Under the pieces are notes generated by a model, which was not told the DNA's origin, searched no databases, and saw nothing but the letters and a program-made list of their open reading frames with translations. DNA of 37,441 nucleotides from NCBI GenBank assembly GCA_036260255.1, contig DATAAF010000058.1:1-37441 (forward strand). The letters run 5' to 3'. This document shows positions 33,400-37,441 of the stretch, piece after piece. Positions within the stretch are counted from its first letter, which is position 1. Every line of letters starts with the position of its first letter. The position numbers were made by a program, and so were the translations under genes. Source of the stretch: DASZJY01 sp036260255 (GTDB lineage: Bacteria; Actinomycetota; Acidimicrobiia; Acidimicrobiales; AC-14).

Positions 33400-34731
33400 T
33401 CACGCCCGGGTGGCGTCCTGGGCCAGGGCCTCGGCCCGCTCGCGGGCGGCCTGGTCGTCGGAGACGCGCAGCAGCAGGGCCAGGAGGATGTAGTTGGCGA
33501 GCAGGGACGACCCCCCGTAGGAGACGAAGGGCAGGGTGATGCCGGTGAGGGGGACGACCCGGATGACCCCGCCGAGGATGACGAAGCTCTGCACCGCGAG
33601 GATCGTGGTGAGCCCGGCGGCCAGCAGCTTCTCGAACGGGGGCTCGGCCCGCAGGGCGATGCGGATGCCGGTGCCGACCATGAGGAGGAAGGCGGCCAGC
33701 ACCGCCGCCGTCCCCAAGAGGCCGAGCTCCTCGCCGATGGCCGCGAAGATGAAGTCGGTCGTGACCGCCGGGATCCGCTGGGGGCTGCCCTGGCCCAGGT
33801 TGGTGCCGGCCACCCCCCCGGCGGCGAACGCGAAGAGGGCCTGCACGACCTGGTAGCCGGCCCCCTCGACGTCCTTCCAGGGGTCGATCCAGATGCTGAT
33901 GCGGTCCTTCACGTGGGCGAACCAGTTCCAGGCGATCCAGGCCCCGACGCCGAAGAGCACGCCGCCGATGGCCAGGTACGACGCCCGCCCGGTGGCCACC
34001 CACAAGAGGGCGATGAACAGGGTGAAGAAGAGGAGCGACGACCCCAGGTCGCGCTCGGCCAGCATGATGACCAGCGACACGCCCCACGCGAGCAGCACCG
34101 GTCCGAGGTGCTTGAGGTCGGGCTTGGGCAGGAACACGCCTCCCCCTCGCAGGGCCTCCGAGAGCAGCTCCCGCTTCTCCACCAGGTACGAGGCGAAGAA
34201 GACGCAGAGGGCGATCTTGGCGAACTCGCCGGGCTGGAAGTTCACCGCGCCGAACCGCACCCACAGGCGGGCCCCGTTGATGTTCTGGCCGATCACCGGC
34301 AGGAGCGGCATGAGCAGCAGCCCGATGCCGACCAAGGCGAAGGTGTAGCGGTAGCGCTCGAGGTCGCGGGCCCGGCGGACGAGAGCGAGGGTGGCCACGA
34401 AGGCCCCCATGCCGAACGCCGTCCACACCGCCTGCAGGGCGGCGAGGTCGGTGTCGAGGCGGGCGATGAACACGTAGCCGATGCCGTTGAGCAGGCCGGC
34501 CAGCGGGAGCAGGATCCCGTCGGCGCCGGGGGCCAGCGAGCGGGTGGCGACGTGGCCGGCGGCCAGCAGTCCGAGGATGATGACGAGGAAGGGGACGACG
34601 TCGGCCGGCAGCGACGCGCTGCGCCCGAGGCCGGCCAGCAGGTAGGCCCCGGTGGTGAGGACGGCCGCCAGCAGGACCAGGCCCAGCTCGGTGTTGCGGC
34701 GGATGCGGAAGGCGACGCTGTCGCGGATCAC
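33400..34731 (-). CDS. rodA: FtsW/RodA/SpoVE family SEDS glycan polymerase
   Basis: This 443-residue integral membrane protein has about ten to twelve membrane segments. SEDS proteins polymerise lipid II into glycan strands and work with a class-B PBP, here the adjacent PbpA. Family motifs are FGAVNFQPGEFAKIAL, MLAERDLGSSLLFFTLFIAL, GAGYQVVQALFA, and the closing PLTGITLPFVSYGGSSLLANY. In M. tuberculosis the gene at this position is called rodA; whether it acts in elongation or division cannot be told here. GTG 34731 follows the pstP stop by seven bases. The 30-residue C-terminal tail is Arg/Ala-rich and cytoplasmic. Confidence 0.95.
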   Translation of the reverse strand: MIRDSVAFRIRRNTELGLVLLAAVLTTGAYLLAGLGRSASLPADVVPFLVIILGLLAAGHVATRSLAPGADGILLPLAGLLNGIGYVFIARLDTDLAALQAVWTAFGMGAFVATLALVRRARDLERYRYTFALVGIGLLLMPLLPVIGQNINGARLWVRFGAVNFQPGEFAKIALCVFFASYLVEKRELLSEALRGGGVFLPKPDLKHLGPVLLAWGVSLVIMLAERDLGSSLLFFTLFIALLWVATGRASYLAIGGVLFGVGAWIAWNWFAHVKDRISIWIDPWKDVEGAGYQVVQALFAFAAGGVAGTNLGQGSPQRIPAVTTDFIFAAIGEELGLLGTAAVLAAFLLMVGTGIRIALRAEPPFEKLLAAGLTTILAVQSFVILGGVIRVVPLTGITLPFVSYGGSSLLANYILLALLLRVSDDQAARERAEALAQDATRA

Positions 34732-34738
34732 CCGCGGC

Positions 34739-36088
34739 TCACCCGGTGGTCGTCGGCGTCACGGCCCCCGGGGGCGTCGGCGTGGTCGTGGTCGGGAGGG
34801 GTGGAGGCTGGCTGGCCTCGGCCGCCCGGGCCGCCTCCTGGCGGATCTCGTTCACGTAGCGGTCGGCGTCGGCCTTGGTTGCCACCTGGTGGCCGGCCCG
34901 CAGGTCGGGCACGCGGGCGGGGAGGACGTCGGCCACGGTGAGGGGTTTGCGCTCCTGCAGCGTGGGTTCGAACCACAGCAAGCCCCCCGGGCGCCCCTTG
35001 TAGATCGCCACCCGGTCCCCGTCCAACCCCACGTAGTAGGTGCTGCGGGCGTACCAGGCGAAGGCACCGACGATCACCGCCAGCACCGTCCCCAGGGCGA
35101 GGAAGAAGACGACGACCCGCCAGGTCAGCCGCCGGGGCGGGCGCTCGTCGGCCGGCCGCCGGGTCGGCGCCGGGGGCCTGGCGGCGGTGGCCGTCGCAGT
35201 GGGACGCGACCCGCCGGAGGGCTCCTCGACGCCCCATGCGCGGGCCGCGTCCGCGGTGGAAGCGATCGTCCCCGGCGGTGGGGTGGGGTCGGCCGACCGC
35301 TCGATGGTCGGCCCGGGGTCGGCGGCGAGGGCGGCCGACGCCTGTTCGGCCCGGTCGTCGTCGTCGAGGACGTCGATGACGATCACGGTGATGTTGTCGT
35401 TGCCGCCGTTGGCCCGGGCTTGGCGGACGAGGTCGTGGGCCGCCTCCTGGGGGTCGCGGATCCGCCGCAGGGCGGAGGCGATGCGGTCGTTGCCGAGCTC
35501 GTTGGTGAGCCCGTCGCTGCAGATGAGGATGCGGTCGCCCCGGTACGGGATCAGCTGCCAGGAGTCGACGTCGATGTCGGGGTCCATGCCCAGGGCGCGG
35601 GTGATGATCGAGCGCTGGGGGTGAACCTCCGCCTCCTCGCGGCTGATCTGCCCGTCCCGGTAGAGCTCCTCGACCAGGCTGTGGTCCTCGGTGAGCTGGG
35701 TGAGCTCGCCCTGCTGGAAGAGGTAGGCGCGCGAGTCGCCCACGTTGGCCACCGCCAGGTGCTCCTCGCCGTCCTCCTCGACCAGGGCCACGGCCGTCAG
35801 CGTCGTGCCCATGCCCCGCTTCTCGCGGGCGGACTGGGCCAGCCGCCACACCGCCTGGTTGGCCTCCTTGATCGCCGCCACGAGGGCCTCAGTGGTGGGC
35901 TCCTCCTCCTCGAAGGCGTCCTCCAGCGTCTCCACCGACGTCTGCGACGCCACCTCTCCGGCCTGGTGGCCGCCCACGCCGTCGGCCACCGCGAAGAGCC
36001 CGATGTCGTCGCGCGCGAGGTAGCGGTCCTCGTTGCTCTGGCGCACCCGCCCCACGTCGGTGGCCGCGCCGCTGCGGAGCACCGTCAT
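34739..36088 (-). CDS. pstP: PP2C-family Ser/Thr phosphatase PstP
   Basis: This 449-residue metal-dependent phosphatase removes phosphate from PknB and its substrates. The catalytic domain (about 1-240) shows the metal-binding motifs VRQSNEDRYL, LFAVADGVGGHQAGE, VANVGDSRAYL, ILICSDGLTNE and GGNDNITVIVID. A variable Pro/Thr/Ala-rich linker leads to one membrane segment (about 321-342, VVVFFLALGTVLAVIVGAF) and an external domain of about 100 residues ending in Thr/Pro repeats, as in M. tuberculosis PstP. ATG 36088 has GAGG six bases upstream. It is followed by ftsW/rodA with a seven-base gap. Confidence 0.95.
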   Translation of the reverse strand: MTVLRSGAATDVGRVRQSNEDRYLARDDIGLFAVADGVGGHQAGEVASQTSVETLEDAFEEEEPTTEALVAAIKEANQAVWRLAQSAREKRGMGTTLTAVALVEEDGEEHLAVANVGDSRAYLFQQGELTQLTEDHSLVEELYRDGQISREEAEVHPQRSIITRALGMDPDIDVDSWQLIPYRGDRILICSDGLTNELGNDRIASALRRIRDPQEAAHDLVRQARANGGNDNITVIVIDVLDDDDRAEQASAALAADPGPTIERSADPTPPPGTIASTADAARAWGVEEPSGGSRPTATATAARPPAPTRRPADERPPRRLTWRVVVFFLALGTVLAVIVGAFAWYARSTYYVGLDGDRVAIYKGRPGGLLWFEPTLQERKPLTVADVLPARVPDLRAGHQVATKADADRYVNEIRQEAARAAEASQPPPLPTTTTPTPPGAVTPTTTG

Positions 36089-36135
36089 CGCTGACCTCGC
36101 GCCATTGCCCCGTGCAAGCAGTTCGGGGGGTTGTC

Positions 36136-36164
36136 GGGGGGCAGAGCCCCCCGACGTCGGGGGG
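36136..36164 (-). other. G/C-run palindromes between fhaB and pstP
   Basis: A perfect 18-base palindrome (six C, GACGTC, six G) occupies 36147-36164. A second run of six G at 36136-36141 can pair with the same six C across CAGAG. Two alternative hairpins therefore compete for one C-run. The site lies in the 100-base gap between fhaB and pstP and could be a terminator, a processing site or a mobile intergenic repeat. Confidence 0.4.
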
Positions 36165-36188
36165 CCTTCCGCGAGCGATGGCCGCCGG

Positions 36189-36653
36189 TCACGTGAGCTC
36201 CAGCACCGTCTTGCCGACCTGGAGGCGGTCGCCCCTGCGGATGGCGATGGGGGCGGTGACCTTGCGGCGGTTGAGGTAGGTGCCGTTGGTGGAGCCGAGG
36301 TCCTCCACGTAGTACTGGCCCTCCCGCCGGAAGAGGCGGGCGTGGAGCTGCGACACGTAGCTGTCGTCGATGGTCACCTGGCAGCCGCCGGCCCGGCCCA
36401 GGGTGAGCTCGTCGCCCAGCTCGTAGCTGCGCCCCCGGGCCTCGGGCGGCTCCACGATCCGCAGGCGGGTCCCGTTGCGGCTGCCCCAGTGGGCGCGGGC
36501 GGGGGCGGCCCGGCCGGGCGGGGCGACGGGCGCCGGGGGCGGCGAGGAGGGGCCCCGCAGCTCGGCCCACACCGCCCGCAGCACCCGCAGGAAGAAGAGG
36601 TAGAGGACGGCGAGGAAGCAGAACTTGAGGATCGTGAGCAGCGAGTCGGGCAT
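36189..36653 (-). CDS. fhaB: FHA-domain membrane protein FhaB (FipA-like)
   Basis: This 154-residue protein has an N-terminal membrane anchor (LLTILKFCFLAVLYLFFLRVL), a Pro/Ala-rich linker, and a C-terminal forkhead-associated domain (about 70-150). The phosphothreonine-binding residues are visible in ELTLGRAGGCQV, DDSYVSQLHARLF and DLGSTNGTYLNRRKV. In M. tuberculosis FhaB/FipA links PknA/PknB signalling to FtsZ and FtsQ at the septum. ATG 36653 lies 16 bases after the fhaA stop, so both are co-transcribed. Confidence 0.93.
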   Translation of the reverse strand: MPDSLLTILKFCFLAVLYLFFLRVLRAVWAELRGPSSPPPAPVAPPGRAAPARAHWGSRNGTRLRIVEPPEARGRSYELGDELTLGRAGGCQVTIDDSYVSQLHARLFRREGQYYVEDLGSTNGTYLNRRKVTAPIAIRRGDRLQVGKTVLELT

Positions 36654-36669
36654 TCAGCACCGCGCCCGC

Positions 36670-37326
36670 TCAGGACGCCTCGAAGCGGATGTGGGTCCCG
36701 CCCACGGTGATGTCGTCGCCGTCGGCGAGGCGGCGCTCCCGGACGCCGGCGCCGTTGACCTTGGTGCCGTTGGTGGAGCCGAGGTCGACGACGACGAAGT
36801 CGTTGCCCCGGCGGCGGACCTCGGCGTGGCGGCGGCTGACGTTCGGGTCGGAGAGGACGATGTCGCACTCGGGCAGGCGCCCGATGGTCACCGGGTCCTC
36901 GCCGATCGACACCCGGCGGCCGTCGCCCAGGGCCAGCGAGCCCACCGCCGCCCCGCCGGGTGCCTCGACCATCGCGGAGGTGACAAGGAACTCGCCCTTG
37001 CCCAGCGAGTCGTCCTCCTCCAGCTCGACCTTCACCGGGCCCATGAAGGAGTAGCCCTCCTCGCGGGCGTGGTCACGCACGGCCTCGGCCAGCTCACGGG
37101 TGAGCGCCTCGGCCACGGTGTCGAACCGGCGGCAGTCGTCGGGGGCGACGTTGATCCTGAAGTGGTTGGGCGCGACCGGGCCGTTCACGCCCACGATGCG
37201 TTCCCTATCCATCTCGCGCGTGAGCCGCCGCCCCAGCTCGACGGGCTCGAGGCCGCTCCGGAAGGTCTTGGCGAAGACGCCCTCGACCAGTCGCTCGAGC
37301 CGCTGCTCGAACTGCTTCAGTCCCAT
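36670..37326 (-). CDS. fhaA: FhaA: DUF3662 plus FHA domain
   Basis: This 218-residue cytoplasmic protein has an N-terminal DUF3662 domain (LKQFEQRLERLVEGVFAKTF to about 115) and a C-terminal FHA domain (about 130-215) with VTIGRLPECDIVL, DPNVSRRHAEVRR and DLGSTNGTKVN. In M. tuberculosis FhaA binds phosphorylated MviN/MurJ and couples PknB to lipid II export. The M. tuberculosis protein is much longer because of a Gln/Gly/Tyr-rich linker, which is nearly absent here. ATG 37326 matches the usual family start and has TAAGCT ten bases upstream as a -10; the frame is also open from GTG 37347. It is the first gene of the six-gene unit. Confidence 0.92.
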   Translation of the reverse strand: MGLKQFEQRLERLVEGVFAKTFRSGLEPVELGRRLTREMDRERIVGVNGPVAPNHFRINVAPDDCRRFDTVAEALTRELAEAVRDHAREEGYSFMGPVKVELEEDDSLGKGEFLVTSAMVEAPGGAAVGSLALGDGRRVSIGEDPVTIGRLPECDIVLSDPNVSRRHAEVRRRGNDFVVVDLGSTNGTKVNGAGVRERRLADGDDITVGGTHIRFEAS

Positions 37327-37336
37327 GTCCCTGGCG

Positions 37337-37342
37337 AGCTTA
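37337..37342 (-). promoter_or_regulatory. Putative -10 element of the fhaA-pknB unit
   Basis: On the minus strand this reads TAAGCT, a TANNNT match ending ten bases before ATG 37326. It supports that start over the upstream GTG. Confidence 0.4.
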
Positions 37343-37378
37343 CCCACCCCCTCGGGCGGCCAAGGTGCCGGTGTCCGG

Positions 37379-37384
37379 TACCCT
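37379..37384 (+). promoter_or_regulatory. Putative -10 element of the tRNA-Leu gene
   Basis: TACCCT fits TANNNT and ends 11 bases before the first base of the tRNA, a normal distance for a stable-RNA promoter. Confidence 0.45.
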
Positions 37385-37395
37385 GGGACCGCGCC

Positions 37396-37441
<46 letters not shown>

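Noticed and set aside
33085..34941. Plus-strand frame of 618 codons opposite ftsW and pbpA
   Set aside because: It spans several well-defined minus-strand genes and has no protein-like features.

Overview
The window is very GC-rich DNA with densely packed, mostly long genes and few Shine-Dalgarno sites. It looks like an actinobacterial chromosome. Gene families and layout suggest a lineage outside the classic mycobacteria and streptomycetes, possibly Acidimicrobiia, but that placement is inference from style only. The right end (about 28.8-37.4 kb) keeps the order crgA - trpG/pabA - pknB - pbpA - ftsW/rodA - pstP - fhaB - fhaA - tRNA-Leu. This is the arrangement known from the origin-proximal region of Mycobacterium tuberculosis, here without pknA.

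Region 1 (1-8.1 kb) is accessory and decayed. It begins inside an IS630-type transposase that appears to interrupt another reading frame. It carries three copies (one inverted) of a roughly 320-380 bp repeat that ends in the 3' half of a tRNA-Ala(TGC). It also holds a frameshifted pseudogene and a probable SnoaL-like gene fragment. Two intact-looking membrane protein genes (UPF0182 family and VanZ-like) sit between two inverted repeat copies, and a small conserved helical protein lies near the right edge.

Region 2 (8.1-16.0 kb) is a leftward three-gene unit: a large glycoside hydrolase family 2 enzyme, a 1021-residue protein with a glycosyltransferase-A-like core that I cannot assign to a known family, and a TreT-like GT4 glycosyltransferase. 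It is the best candidate here for an undescribed system, probably making or remodelling a glucan, trehalose derivative or related glycan.

Region 3 (16.1-28.7 kb) is signalling, transport and housekeeping: a luciferase-domain (DUF5519-like) protein, a membrane GAF-PAS-GGDEF-EAL protein with an extra C-terminal receiver domain, and a NarL-type two-component pair followed by a SHOCT protein and an ABC exporter of the MacB/FtsX type. Then come a K+ channel-like membrane protein divergent from an acetyl-CoA acetyltransferase, and a small zinc-ribbon membrane protein.

Region 4 (28.7-37.4 kb) is the cell-division and cell-wall signalling block. CrgA, the SEDS protein and the transpeptidase form the elongation/division machinery. 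PknB, with its PASTA sensor, phosphorylates targets, PstP removes the phosphates, and the two FHA proteins read them. A cluster of DnaA-box-like 9-mers lies just beside crgA. Several genes (crgA, trpG, fhaA, the histidine kinase, the channel) have a TANNNT -10 element only 6-10 bases before the start codon, as expected for leaderless transcripts.
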